Shown in pieces: positions 52,601-63,550 of a stretch of DNA of 64,000 nucleotides. The notes under the pieces were generated by a model that was given only the letters and a program-made list of their open reading frames with translations, did not search any database and was not told where the DNA came from. Made by a program: the position numbers and the translations under genes. The stretch's first letter is position 1, and the number at the start of each line of letters is the position of its first letter. The stretch is from NCBI RefSeq assembly GCF_036370855.1, contig NC_088099.1, forward strand, positions 71,254,718-71,318,717, in the 5' to 3' direction. This DNA comes from Dromaius novaehollandiae. Taxonomy: Eukaryota > Chordata > Aves > Casuariiformes > Dromaiidae.

Positions 52601-55600
52601 AACGATGGAGGAGTGCTTCATAGCAGATTTCTGCAAGAAAATCCCCAGACCTCTCAGACAACAACTCAGGATGAGAGCCTTTCTTGTCCTATGTCCAGTG
52701 CACCTTGGAGACTTGATCATCACAAAATCGATGGTTCCCAGTGCATTGATGTTCAGTTCTCCACTGCATTCCCTGGTTTGAAGAATCTGATGTATGATAG
52801 TATAAAAAAGTTGAGAGATTTAAAAAATGAGTTTAGTTTGTTTAGACTTCAAATTCCAGCAGCTGGAAGTGCGGATATCACATAAATAATGTCTGTGGGA
52901 TCTAATTTGTGCCCTTTTATGCATATGTCTTACCATAAAGCAATTCATTAAATTCCCATACACTATTTTTTCTGCTGGATTTCCTCTTCATTTGGTACAA
53001 AGGTGGATATTCATGTTAGCAACTTTCGTCTAAGAAGACAGCATGTCCCACATAGCAAGTGTTCTGACAATTTTTTAATTTAATAGGCTTACATTCAATC
53101 TGTGTATTTTAGATCTTGGTATTTAGTTAGAATTGGCCTACTCTTTTACATGCTTTAAATGTAAAATAGTTAATTTGCAACACGAAAATGTTAGAAACTG
53201 TTTTCTCAGTGTTGATAAGTGATTTGACATATTTTAAAAGGGTGTTTCTCATAACTGATATTGTAGCTACATCTTCATTATATCCTTTTTCATTTTAATA
53301 TTTTAATGACAGTGTGATAATTGAAGCAAATGGAAAAACATAACTGAAGCCATATATCCCACTGACTCACACAGGCACCAGACACATTCATGATTAATAT
53401 TCTTGAGCTTTATATAAGGGATTAGAAAAAAGTAAGAGAAAAAGAAATAATAAGACAAAATTTACTTGTTTGTCTGCTATCCTATACCTTCATTGCCTAG
53501 AAAACAAGTTTCATGTGGATTCATGATGTGACTTATTATCTTCAGAATCACAAACCTACTCCATTAATAAAAATAAGATTAAATGCACACTGCATTAAAA
53601 TAACTTAAGGATGAATAGTTCAACTTTATCACTTTTTTCAGGACTGGATTTAATAATAGAAATTGGACTCAGCTGTATGGATTTTTCAAGGATACTATGG
53701 ACCACCTTTCCTCAGACTTTTTTTATTTTTTCTGGCCCTCAAAAACATCCACAAAGTTGTGCCTTAACTGAGTAATTTCTTCTATTTATTTGTCTATATA
53801 AATGTTTTTTCCTGTTTTTGCAAGGCTATAATTTCATTATTGCTATTAAAGATAAAGAAAAGTTAATTTGAATATTACTTCTCAGATATTTATCTCCCAC
53901 TGAAGTCAGCTGAAGTAGAATTAAGTTTGCGTGTTATTCAGAAGCGGCTTTGTACAAAGACAGTTTGAAGGATTACATTATACAGAGCTTTCTACAAAAA
54001 ATATTAGCAATGTTTTTCTTGATGAGCATGAGGTTCAAAGATCAGAATACAAATTAACACTCACCAAAAAAAAGAAAAATCTCATGATCTGTAAATAAAG
54101 ACATGTAGAATTGAAAATTGCACTGGTTGTACATAGGAAACATGTTCAATATAAGATTCTTCCCATCCAGTGGAAAAGCAAACAGGAAAGAAGGAAGAAG
54201 AAATAAACCGTATGCCATTCCTCTTAACTGTTTCTCACAGATCCTTCAGTAGGACTAAGCCTCAGCTACTTTTAAGCAGTTGTAGTCAGATCTACATGCG
54301 CATTTCAGCTATGTTTCTCAGAACTGGATCCAAAACAGCTCACTCCATGGGCATGAAGCCACCTGTCACGTGCCCCTTCTCTCAAGGCTAGTAGGAGAAA
54401 ATTTCCATATGTTGGAGCTCTTTTCTCTGTGAAAGTATCTGTGTCCCATCTTTCAAAACATCTGTTCCCAGGAATACCGCAGACCACCCACCCACCTGCT
54501 GATGGAACTCAGGTGCTTGCCCAGGCAGTGGAACAGGCAGGTGCATGCCCACAGCTCTTACAGTGCCCCAGCCCCCTTTTTGTGCAAAGGGGACATCTCT
54601 CTGCTCCCATCCTGATAAGCTGATGCAGAAGACACTGAGGGGGCCACTGAGCCAGAGAGAGAGAGACCAAGTGGGAACACAACGCCATTATCTCATGGTT
54701 CAGTCACTCTGCTGGGAAGAGATTCCTGTCTCTGCTCCAGAGATTACATATTCTTTTTACGCTGTGCTGTCACTGGCAGAAACAGCTCCATCTCAGGTGT
54801 GTTTTAAAAGAAAATGGTGACTACTCCTCTAAGCGGCAAATGCAGTTGGTGTTTTAGGCTGACTTGGAGAATGCCTACCAGACTGAGCTCTTCAGAGACC
54901 TGGGGTGGGTGCATGCTGTGGTCAGCATCCCAAGCAAGGCTAGGCACAATCTCCTCACCTCTGGGAAGGCTGGGCATATGGAAAGACAGCACAGGCATTC
55001 CTGAGTGTATTTAAAGTCAAAGAAAAGACTATGTTCCTGGAACTGAGTGATCTCAAGGATGAGGAACAAAATCAAAATTTTCTGTTCCATTTACCTAGAC
55101 ATGTTGGCCCCTTCTCAGATATAGCCCTAAGCCGCTTTACAAAGGGTGGAGAGAAGTCCTGTTGTCTGGAGGCCTGTCCTTCCCAAACACAATGTTTTTT
55201 CCAAAGATCAAAACAAAGTAGAGGTCCTGCTCCCTGGCCACCACACCAAAGCACAGATTTACTATGTGAATCTAGGATGTATGGAAAGTTCCCCCTCAGG
55301 TACATGATGCTGGTTGCCCACCTTTTCACACAGACCTACAGTAAACACCTGTGGTCCAGAGACACAATAACTGTTCTCCACATCTCTTGAGGTCTATTTT
55401 AAAGCTTCTCTCTCCTAAAGATGTACTGCAAATGCTTTAACTTCCAGGTACTTCCCTGGAGGGAAAGAAGAAGCAGGCTAGGAGTATTCCCACTTAAACG
55501 GTCCTTAAAACATGTGAGAGAAATGCTGCAATATATTACTTCCCCTTCACTTGCAAGATTAGACCTGACTGGCTTCTCCCAGGGTGAGAGTGGCCTGCAG

Positions 55601-56026
55601 CATGCCATTGACCTGGGCACAGCACTCTGCACTGAGATCGGTGGGGAGCTCTGCATCAGGTTGATGCGCCCTATACAGCCAGCAGCCAGGAGGCACCTGT
55701 TTCAACATGAGTCACCTACAAGACTGCAGGTGCTGGAGGCCTATGGAAAGTTGAATCCTATCCACTAACAGCTAAAGTAATCGTGTTGCTTGCTCAGATC
55801 TCCTGCTGATAAATGCACCCAGTTACTCCTAACTGTCTCCCTTACAAAATAGCACCTCCCAGAACACCTGCCTCTTCGACAGTTTTTAACCATGCTACAG
55901 CTGCACAAGAAAAACCATTCATCAATTATAAATCGAGGAAGAGAAATCTGCAGCCTGCTTGATTGCCCTTGTTGTCCCTGCAGCTCACTGATCCAGCCAC
56001 AGAAATTTTCCAGCCTGTCAGGTCTG
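49623..56026. other. Non-coding sequence, GC content rising towards the right
   Basis: No gene recognised. From about 54.1 kb the sequence is less AT-rich and has longer open frames (55031-55390 plus, 119 codons; 55421-55768 plus, 115 codons; 55399-55656 minus). None shows a family signature and opposite-strand frames overlap them. A GLI-type 9-mer GACCACCCA lies at 54482-54490. An exon of the transcription unit suggested by the CpG islands could be hidden here. Confidence 0.4.
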
Positions 56027-56077
56027 TTTATTTATTTATTTACATTATTATTATTGTTGTTGTTATTATTTATTCAG
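56027..56077. repeat. TTTA / ATT / GTT simple repeat
   Basis: Three TTTA units lead into ATT and GTT triplets and back to TTATTTATT. It yields the leucine run in the plus-strand frame at 55892-56134, which is not a gene. Confidence 0.85.
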
Positions 56078-56154
56078 AGTCTGACCATTCCTTACTTTGT
56101 AGAAAATTACTCTGCAGCAGTAATTTGTTGCTAAAGTGATCTTCCCTGTGGTGG

Positions 56155-56212
56155 GAGAGGGAGAAAGAGAGAGAAAGAGAGAAAGTGAAAGAGAGAGACA
56201 AAGGGAGAGAGA
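56155..56212. repeat. GA-rich purine tract
   Basis: About 58 bases almost purely G and A, with GAGAAA and AGAGAG units. Long pure purine tracts of this kind near promoters can bind GAGA-type factors or form triplex DNA. It lies about 180 bases left of a SOX/octamer motif pair. Confidence 0.85.
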
Positions 56213-56391
56213 CTGCTTGTATTCCACAAATGGCGATGCAAGTACAGTGCGCCAGATGCAACTGTAAGCTCTAGCTACAGCCCTCTCTCTCGGATTGCAG
56301 GGGACTTCTTTAAATAGGTAGCTACTCTGCGAGAAAGAGCTCTGCTCCTCCTCTCTTGCTTATGCTGTCAATCTGCAGCCCTCGCCACCTG

Positions 56392-56406
56392 AACAAAGAT
56401 TTGCAT
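56392..56406. promoter_or_regulatory. Adjacent SOX-like and octamer motifs
   Basis: AACAAAG (56392-56398, SOX-type) directly abuts ATTTGCAT (56399-56406), an exact POU octamer. The order is opposite to the classical SOX-POU composite element, so cooperative binding in the known geometry is not expected. It sits where CpG starts to reappear. Confidence 0.3.
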
Positions 56407-57952
56407 GATGAGATCCTGCTTTTAGCAAGGAAAACAATTTGCAAAAGTTTATTTCAGAGAGATGGATTATGCATGCTTGTTGCTGGACGGGTGAAAAAAC
56501 GCAACTGCCTGGATAAGGAGGAGGAGGAAGGAAGGCAGGTTGGAAATGTTAGGATGACTGGAGAGGACTTAGGGAAAATTTATCCTCTCTCCAAGAAACA
56601 TAGTTGCACCACTGGAGGCGGGGAAGGGTGGGGAATGCTATATCCACGGCTGAATAGAATCATCATCTAGAACTCCCTATCCGTAGGGGGTGGGGGCTTT
56701 ATGTACAATCTCTCCTCCTCGGCTTAAACAGTCCTGCAGATATTTTTCTTCTTTATTAAACCAATTGCGGTGAATATCACAGTATCCTAACATTTCTGGA
56801 GCTAACCAAGTAGCAGGACAACGGTTTCTCTCTCTCTCCTTTTTTTTTTTTTTTTACTTTTTTTTTTTCTTCTGGTGTTGAATGTTCCGAGGTGACTAAA
56901 TTTGCCTCGTTGAGCCTTGTAAAATCCTGACTTAATCATGTAAACTTCTGTGTAAGCAAAATAGACGAAACTTCAAAGGGTCAAAAATCCTTTAGGGATT
57001 TGTGAGGAGACGCCAGCAATAGATCCTAATCTGCCTCCAGAATCCTGGCTATATTTGTCCAAGGAACTGGTACCAGCAAACTCTCGAAGGTAGAGATAGT
57101 GGGTTGATTCAGCCTTTATCCCCTTAGAGAGTATTGGCTTTGTGAGGCTCTAGGCAGCTCTTCAACGCCAGGGGATCTTGCCCAAACCCTCTAAAAATGA
57201 AGTACAGGAGTAATTTGAGATAATGACTTTGTAACAGGCTTGGGCAGACCTTGGACAGAAGAAGTGAGAGATGTTATCACCCCAGCATTCCTCTTAAAAT
57301 GCAGTTTTCCCCCCTGCTTATTCCCAGTTAGTCAAAGCTACATTAACATTCCATCTAGGGCTGCTAAACAGAATCTTAATTAGTCCTGATACTCTTGTGC
57401 AAGGGATTTATTCATTGCACTCTTAACTAATGGTTGCTGTCAGAGTATTTTTTTTCTTCTTTGGGTTCTTTGGGGATATCGTGTTCTGCTGCAAAGCATG
57501 ACAGAAATGTAATGTGCATGAAAAAAAAAAAAAGCTTGCGAATCTAAAATCTCGAGACTGAGGCTGACTCCAGCCCTGTCTAATGGTGAGACATTGTTAG
57601 GACTAATGAGAATAACTTCAGCAACAGAAATTTTCCTACATCTTGTTTATCTTAAATTTTAATAGTACACGCTCGCTCGCTCTTTTTTTTTTCCTCGACA
57701 GAAAACATTGCAAACCTGCCAGTGTTTTAAAGCAGTTCGCGCAACTCTCACAAAATTTGCAGCCCTCTGCATTTTGCATTAGCCACCCGTGGCTCAGTAT
57801 TTAGTGAGAGGCTGTAGGTGGAGAAGAATTAACAAGTTACTAAACGGCCGGTTGCTCCGGGAGGACCTTTCCCTCTGCATTATAGCACATTTACAACCCC
57901 GCTTTGCACTCGCCTGCCTGCCTGCCTCTGCCCCTTCCCCTCCCGTTCCTCG

Positions 57953-57955
<3 letters not shown>
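56407..57955. other. Left flank of the CpG-island region
   Basis: Mixed composition with T/C-rich stretches (TC repeat about 56826-56840 followed by two T runs) and scattered CpG. No exon was recognised; the 104-codon plus frame at 56356-56670 has no family features. A short CCTG/GCCT tandem run (about 57912-57927) precedes the CA repeat. Confidence 0.45.

Positions 57956-57995
<40 letters not shown>
57956..57995. repeat. (AC)20 microsatellite
   Basis: Twenty AC units without interruption. Frames across it encode TH or CV strings and are spurious. CA repeats near promoters can form Z-DNA and vary in length between individuals. Confidence 0.95.
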
Positions 57996-57997
<2 letters not shown>

Positions 57998-58949
57998 CTA
58001 GTGGAATGCATCTAGGCAACACGCCGATTCGGACCTGGTCTAATATCGAGGTGAAACTTAACGTGCCCCTTATGTACATACGTATAATTTGATGTGAACA
58101 TCCCTCGAGTTTCTTTGTGGTTCGGGGCCGAATCGTGACCGCAAGCAACCGGAACTCACAATGCTAAAAAAGATGGGAAGTGTAGTAGGGGTGACTCGCC
58201 ACCCGTGCTAAATTGAAGCGATGGTTTCGTTCATCAGCGGCGGCAGGAATAGTTATTTGCCTGTAAATCTACGTTCGGCTACATCGATCTCGGAAACACG
58301 TTTATAAGACTATAAATTATCGTTTCTTTCCTTCGGGGAGAGGGTAGGAAAGGAAGAAAAGACAGCGAGAAAGAGAAAAGTGGGTTTTTTTCGGAAATAG
58401 GAGGTCCATGTTATTTAGCTGCTGCTCACCCCTATTAAAGACTCCTTCCCAAAAGCTTGCGTAACATTGATTACTCACAGAGTTCACAGTAACTATCATG
58501 TAGCTAAAGTAATTGAGACAATCACGCTAAGTTATAGTCGGTCTAAAAGGTACCATTGATGTGGTAATGCCCATAGAAAGTCAGACATGCGACTCACTAC
58601 CATTTAATTGCTCCTTTAAACCTGTTATTACAATGTTAACTGGCTTAAGTATATATTGCTGCCTTTTATTGCCTTGATGTGACAAATTAAAACATACATT
58701 CTGGAAGCGGCATTCATTTGCGGACGGAGTTGCAGGAAAAAAAGGAGCCGGGAGATGTCAAACCTGTCAGGATGAATTAATTCTAAAACTTGCATTTTTG
58801 CACTGTAATTCTCACTGCAGTCTTGTTGCACGAGGAAACAGGATACACACAACAGAGGCATATATATTATATTATATGCGTATTCCGTCTCGCGCAGACC
58901 TGCCGTAAAACGAGCTTCGGTGAGTTAAAACCGAAACCTCCTTTTGGCT
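57996..58949. promoter_or_regulatory. CpG-containing candidate regulatory segment left of the islands
   Basis: Unlike the first 56 kb this segment keeps many CpG dinucleotides (for example in 58080-58290) while being only moderately GC-rich. Around 58756-58783 a TGTCA, a CTGTCAG and the palindrome GAATTAATTC follow within 28 bases, a TALE plus homeodomain type of arrangement. An inverted repeat (GCATATA 58858-58864, TATATGC 58873-58879) sits at the island border. No open frame with family features. Maintenance of CpG suggests an unmethylated, regulated region. Confidence 0.35.
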
Positions 58950-59560
58950 CTCTAAACGAGGCGGAGGCCTGGGGGGACGGCGGAGGCGGGCAGGGGCACA
59001 CGGCAGACTTGGCAGGTCGGCGCAGCGCCGCAGGCAGGGGCAGCGGCGCTGCGCGGTGCAGCCGGCGGCGGCGGCCGGGTCTCAGGCCCGACGGAGGGGG
59101 CGGCCCCCACCCGGGGTCTTCCTCATGATGCAGCTCTGCGGAGCTCCGGCAAGGAGGCGGGAGGAGGCAAAAAATAATAATATCTTGCTTCCCCATCCCT
59201 AGGGCTCTGGCGGATTTGGGGATCGCTGAAGCGAGCCAGGCCACATCGCCGCCGCTCCGCGGAGAGGAGCGCGCTCTGCGGCCCTCCGCCGCCCCCCGCG
59301 CAGCCTACGAGGGCCAGGCCGGCGGCCCCGAGGGGCTCCCAGGTAGAGCCCGCTCCCTTCCCTAGGCGATCTTGAAGGCATTGAAAACTCCCCTAAAAGA
59401 GAAATGCTCAGTTCCCTCCTTCCCTCCCTTCCCCCTCCCCCCAACTCGCGAGAAGATGTCAGCGGGTTAAAACGCCCTGCCGGCCCTCTGCCTTGATCTC
59501 GGGGAGAGAGGTTGCTGGCACCGTTATGGGACCCAGACCCGCTGTGGCTGCGAGCAGCGC
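58950..59560. promoter_or_regulatory. CpG island 1
   Basis: Dense CpG and high GC, with CGG triplet runs near 59062-59075 and many GC-box-like GGCGG/CCGCC motifs. Frames are open on both strands (58867-59244 minus, 59199-59444 minus, 58790-59128 plus) only because stops are rare in GC-rich DNA; the translations are low-complexity R, G, P and A. CpG islands mark most vertebrate promoters. No TATA box at the expected spacing and no coding exon were identified, so the direction is unknown. Confidence 0.65.
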
Positions 59561-59789
59561 CGGCCCCCGCTAACTTTGACGGGCTTTATTCATTCCAGCT
59601 GCGCTCTATTTGTTTGTCATTTCGCCCTTTTTTTTCCTCCCAGAATCGTTATTTATGGTCTGAAAAGTGAAACGCGCCACGATTTGCCTTTACATGGACT
59701 CTTCTGCAAACACGGGGGGAGGCACCTCCCTTCTTTCCTCCCGCGCCCCCCTCGCGAAGGGGGCTGCCAAAAGAGAAGAGGGCGGGAAA

Positions 59790-60005
59790 AAAAATTGTCT
59801 CAATCATTATCAAATCAGCTTTGAATTCGTTACTCCAGAGCATTAACTAATTACCAGATCAGAGAGAAGAAAAATAAATATTCCTTTAAATAACTGAAAG
59901 TAATTATAACCCTGTTGTTGACACTAACGATTAATAATTGATCAGAAGTTATACACAATAAATTGTCAATTTATCTCCCTATAAAAATGCACACAGTTAT
60001 GATTT
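59790..60005. promoter_or_regulatory. AT-rich homeodomain-site cluster between CpG islands
   Basis: Within about 200 bases there are TAATTA at 59848-59853 and 59901-59906, TAATTG at 59935-59940 and a perfect inverted repeat ATAAATTG-T-CAATTTAT (59958-59974). A TATA box TATAAAA follows at 59980-59986, 35-40 bases before CpG-rich sequence resumes. Homeodomain proteins bind TAAT cores. The arrangement is typical of a conserved non-coding element joined to a core promoter; conservation was not tested. Confidence 0.4.
59980..59986 (+). promoter_or_regulatory. TATA-box-like motif at the left edge of CpG island 2
   Basis: TATAAAA followed by A, with GC-rich sequence starting about 40 bases downstream. 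Transcription would start near 60010 if used. AT-rich context makes chance occurrence possible. Confidence 0.3.
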
Positions 60006-60019
60006 TTTTCTTTTCCTAG

Positions 60020-60480
60020 GCTTTTCTTAAGAGGCCGAGCAACGACAGCATCCACACGGCCACTGCAGGGACGCCGCTTTTTTTTTTTTCCGCCCAGATA
60101 TTCGGTATTTTGAAATCGCACGTCACGGATGACACAAGCCCGGATGGAGCAGAAGTGACTGTCGCTGCCGGCCTGAACTGCCGCATGTCCGAGGAAAGCC
60201 GGGCCCGGGTGACCGCCCCCCTCTTCCTTTCCTTTGAGTCTCCAAATCCCCAAAGGAGCAAAGTTAACGGCGCGTTTTGGAAGCTGCACGGTGCCTCCCC
60301 TAGAAGTAGAGCGGCCGGATCCCTCCGTCTCTTACTTTTGCTGAGGGAAAATGCAGCCGGCTCGGCAGGAATTGGGTGTGAAATAGTGACAGTCGCCTGC
60401 GACTCACGGCTGGGAGCGGGGAACAGCGGGGAGGCACGGGACCAGACTGCAGGTGCGCGACTGCCACCTCGGCCAGGGTG
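60020..60480. promoter_or_regulatory. CpG island 2
   Basis: Moderately GC-rich with frequent CpG. The longest open frame of the window, 60110-60643 plus (177 codons), begins here; its N-terminal part has no recognisable domain and its end is a T-tract-derived FFSFFLFFL string, so it is probably not a protein. A T/C-rich tract ending in CAG (60078-60097) and a CAG/GTGCGC donor-like site (60453) could bound a non-coding or 5' untranslated exon of about 355 bases. Confidence 0.5.
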
Positions 60481-61084
60481 CTTGCAAGTAAACCGCTCCT
60501 CCAGGATACAGAGCCTTCCTCCACATAGCTCCCTGCAGTTTTTTTCTTTTTTTCTTTTTTTTTTACCTGCTTACGTACATGTGCCCTCCCGAGCGCACTT
60601 TCCTTCTGAAGTTTTAATAAAGATTCTGCTTCAAAGTCAGTAATCGGGAATTAGTTGCATAGATGCATTTGAATATTCACCGTGGATTCCTTTGTTTCTT
60701 AACTTTTTTGCGTCTTTTTTTTCTTTAGAAGCCAGGAACATATCCGAGTTATTAGTTACCGGATTAAAAACAGAGGGGTGAATTTTATATTACTTAATGT
60801 ACAGCATTACTACTGTAACTATAAATGTTAACTTTTCCACTGTTCCTCTACTGCTACAGTGAAAAGGCTCTATTCGATTAACTCGGCCGTGAGAAGCTTG
60901 CCCGAGCACCGGGGAAGTGCCTGAATGCAGAAGGCGACCAAAGGAACTATATGTAAATCCCGTGTGTGTCTCTCTCCCTCTCTCTTTATTTCTTTTCCCC
61001 AAAGTTAATAAGTAATAAATTCCTTCCAGTATTGCTTACTCTCCTGCTACGGTTTCTCAACGGTGCGTTGAGCCTTAACTTCGC
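60481..61084. other. Spacer between CpG islands 2 and 3
   Basis: Mixed composition with T-rich tracts near 60541-60565 and 60713-60727. The second ends in TTTAG (60728) and resembles a splice acceptor. No coding exon recognised. Confidence 0.4.
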
Positions 61085-61300
61085 TTAAGTGAGATGTAAC
61101 ATGCGACGGGCGCAGAAACTTCCAGAGGCGGCAGGGCTTTTTCCCGGCTTGTTTGGCTCGGAGGGGCCGCGACGAGGCGATCAGTGCGGTGCCGGGCGGC
61201 GGCCCGGGCTGCCGCCGCAGCGCCGCGCCGGGGCCCCCGCCTCCGCCTCCCGGCAGCACTCTGACCGCTCCCGAGCCGGGTGGGTCCTCCAGGTAGGGCG
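61085..61300. promoter_or_regulatory. CpG island 3
   Basis: Very GC-rich with dense CpG, peaking at 61140-61285. Frames open on both strands (61089-61307 plus; 61047-61316 and 61075-61323 minus) are low-complexity. CAG/GTAGGG at 61291-61297 could be a splice donor for a plus-strand 5' exon. No protein family recognised. Confidence 0.6.
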
Positions 61301-62496
61301 GAATTAGACGGTGCACTTTGCAATTTGTTTCCTCGCCTAAAAATTATCCTTCCCCCGAAAGCCTCAAGACCTCCTCCAAGCGTGAGCCTTTGGAAAGCCT
61401 GACCTCATTATTATGATGATGATTATTATTATTTCTGCAGTCGCTCTCTTTTTTAGGGGTAAGCACACCCGCGGCTAACATGCAAATGTAGTGGAAACAG
61501 AAACGCAGGCATCTATTGCGATTTGCTTTAACTTTCCTCTTAGACGGGCCTGTTTCCCCTCAAGCCACGACCTTGTGTGTCCAGGAGCGGTTCCCACGTC
61601 TGTCTGTCTGTCCGCTGCTGGCCTGCGCTGTGTTATACCTCTGTCCCCCTCCCTTCCCCCAGTCTCCACTCAAACAAAGGTGGGTGATGCTTTTTCCACT
61701 CTCAAAGGCGGTTGGTAAGCAGCTTTCCCGAAACAGTAACTCTCTTATTGAGAACAAATGTTGACATTTGCAGGGAGCGAGGAAAAGCGCAGCCCAGGAA
61801 GTGCAAAGTGGAAAGCGACCCTCTTCCTATTTGACGACAGCGCTAATTCCTCGGGGATCCCACCTGAGGTTAAAGCTTGAATTTCAATAAATCATCTCTA
61901 ATGAAAACCCTCCCCTCTTCAGGGCCAGAGGTTGTCATCCTCGCGCCGAAACGAGCACAGAAACAGGAGGGAGGGGGCGAAGGGAGTAAATATAAAAAGG
62001 GGTGTGAGATTTTAATCCCAGCGGGCTGATTAGCATCGTTACGAAATAAACTGTACACAAAGTGCTGAATTTTGTCGTTCATGCTTCTTTCTCGCTATCC
62101 TGAATTAATCGCATTGTTTGTGCCAACAATCTAGCAAAGCTACACTTTCCTCCTGCTTTTAATTTTAATTATTAGATCTCGAATGTTGTTGAATATGCAA
62201 TTCTTGCCCATTAATTGCTTATTTGAAAAAAATATATATTTGCCAATCGTTTGAGTGTCGCCCACCTGAATCTAGGAACCACTCGTGAATTTCTCAGATG
62301 ATGAGAGAAGTCCACTGGGTTTTACATACATAGTGAATACTTAAAAGCGAGTTTCCCAAGTCTTTCTACTTTTCTTTCCAGAAAGAAATCCAGGTCTAAA
62401 TACTAGCAAGGGTGGGTAAATTATGGAAATCTTTTATAATTCTTTGGGCGTATAAACATCAAAGAAATGTCGTTAGCCTTTTTAAATCTCTGCCAC

Positions 62497-62499
<3 letters not shown>
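61301..62499. other. Right flank of the CpG islands
   Basis: GC falls gradually. Short ATT/ATG triplet runs lie at about 61408-61433 and a GTCT repeat at about 61597-61611. Frames at 61475-61764 overlap on both strands and have no family match. Confidence 0.4.

Positions 62500-62534
<35 letters not shown>
62500..62534. repeat. Poly-T tract (35 T)
   Basis: Thirty-five uninterrupted T, the longest homopolymer of the window. Its true length in the genome is uncertain because sequencing and assembly are unreliable here. It yields the lysine run in the minus frame 62421-62666, which is spurious. Confidence 0.9.
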
Positions 62535-62537
<3 letters not shown>

Positions 62538-63062
62538 AGTTGAAATGTACACGTTGTGTCCAACAGAGACCTGGAACAGAAAACGTGGGTGGTGGGGGTG
62601 GACGGAGCAGGAGGAAGAGTGAGGGAAAGAAAGTTCAGATGTCTCTCCTAGCATAAAAAGTTTCACTGTAAAATCTTCCTAAAGTGCACGATAAAGATGG
62701 TTTGAGGGTGGTTGTAGTAAATATTTGCATCTGCATCATACTCTTTATTGGAGGGGGAAAAAATAATCATTTCCTGAACTGTTCTTAAGCTGTTTATCTA
62801 ATTGTACTATGCACTGCACATAGATAAAACTGCATTCTACCTCTATAAAAAAACCACAGTACTATAGGAGCAGAGAAGCATCATTCTACAGTACATGAAG
62901 CAGATGAGTAGGCCTTCAATTGTAAAGATCTTCAGTGTTTTATATTTAGCTAGATGAATCCCAGAGTTTTCCAGAATTACAGTATTAATTTCTGCCCTAA
63001 CGGCTGAAAAACACATGCATTTTCTCAATCAGTTAGACAGCTTTACCTGGGTAAAATATGAT

Positions 63063-63084
63063 GGGGGGGCGGGGAGGGATGGGG
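63063..63084 (+). other. G-quadruplex-forming motif
   Basis: Four G-runs (7, 4, 3 and 4 G) separated by C, A and AT, so all loops are 1-2 bases. Short loops favour a very stable parallel quadruplex in DNA, or in RNA if transcribed on the plus strand. Confidence 0.6.
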
Positions 63085-63550
63085 AGAGTTGCATGTCCGC
63101 AGTTAAGAAACACAGCTTCCTTTCCCCCCATTTAATATAATCACGACATTTTTCCTGACTCCAGCCTAGAATGGCTCTTTATCCAGTTAACATTCCCAAG
63201 GCTGAAGCTTGAAGTATCTAAGATCACTTTCAAATGCCCTTTCTAACAAGACCTGAGCAAGAGGCCACTAATTTTCACTGAACAAAAAGCCACTGGAGAG
63301 AGATCCGTTTGTCAATATCAACTGGTCCAGCAATTTCCCATCTTCAGACACATCGGCCTATCTGAGCTGGCAGATGTTTAGACAAGATTTTATAAATTGT
63401 TCAATATCAAACCATAATGAACCCCAACTGACCATTCCAAAGCAGCTAAAAGCATTCAGGATCTCCCCTGCTGGGATCTAATAATACTCTCACGCTGGAA
63501 CATTATTAATCATGGAATAAAATAGATGAGCCTCTTGAAAAATAAGTGTA

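Noticed and set aside
52338..52781. 147-codon plus-strand open frame
   Set aside because: It crosses T/C-rich simple sequence, shares its length with overlapping frames in other phases and shows no family signature.
54482..54490. GLI-type 9-mer GACCACCCA
   Set aside because: An exact 9-mer is expected by chance about once in two windows of this size, and no second site clusters with it.
58867..59444. Minus-strand open frames in CpG island 1
   Set aside because: Low-complexity R, G, P and A translations expected from CpG-rich DNA; no start context or domain.
60110..60643. Longest open frame of the window (177 codons, plus strand)
   Set aside because: It lies in a CpG island where stops are rare, has no recognisable domain, and ends in a T-tract-derived phenylalanine string. 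Opposite-strand frames overlap it.
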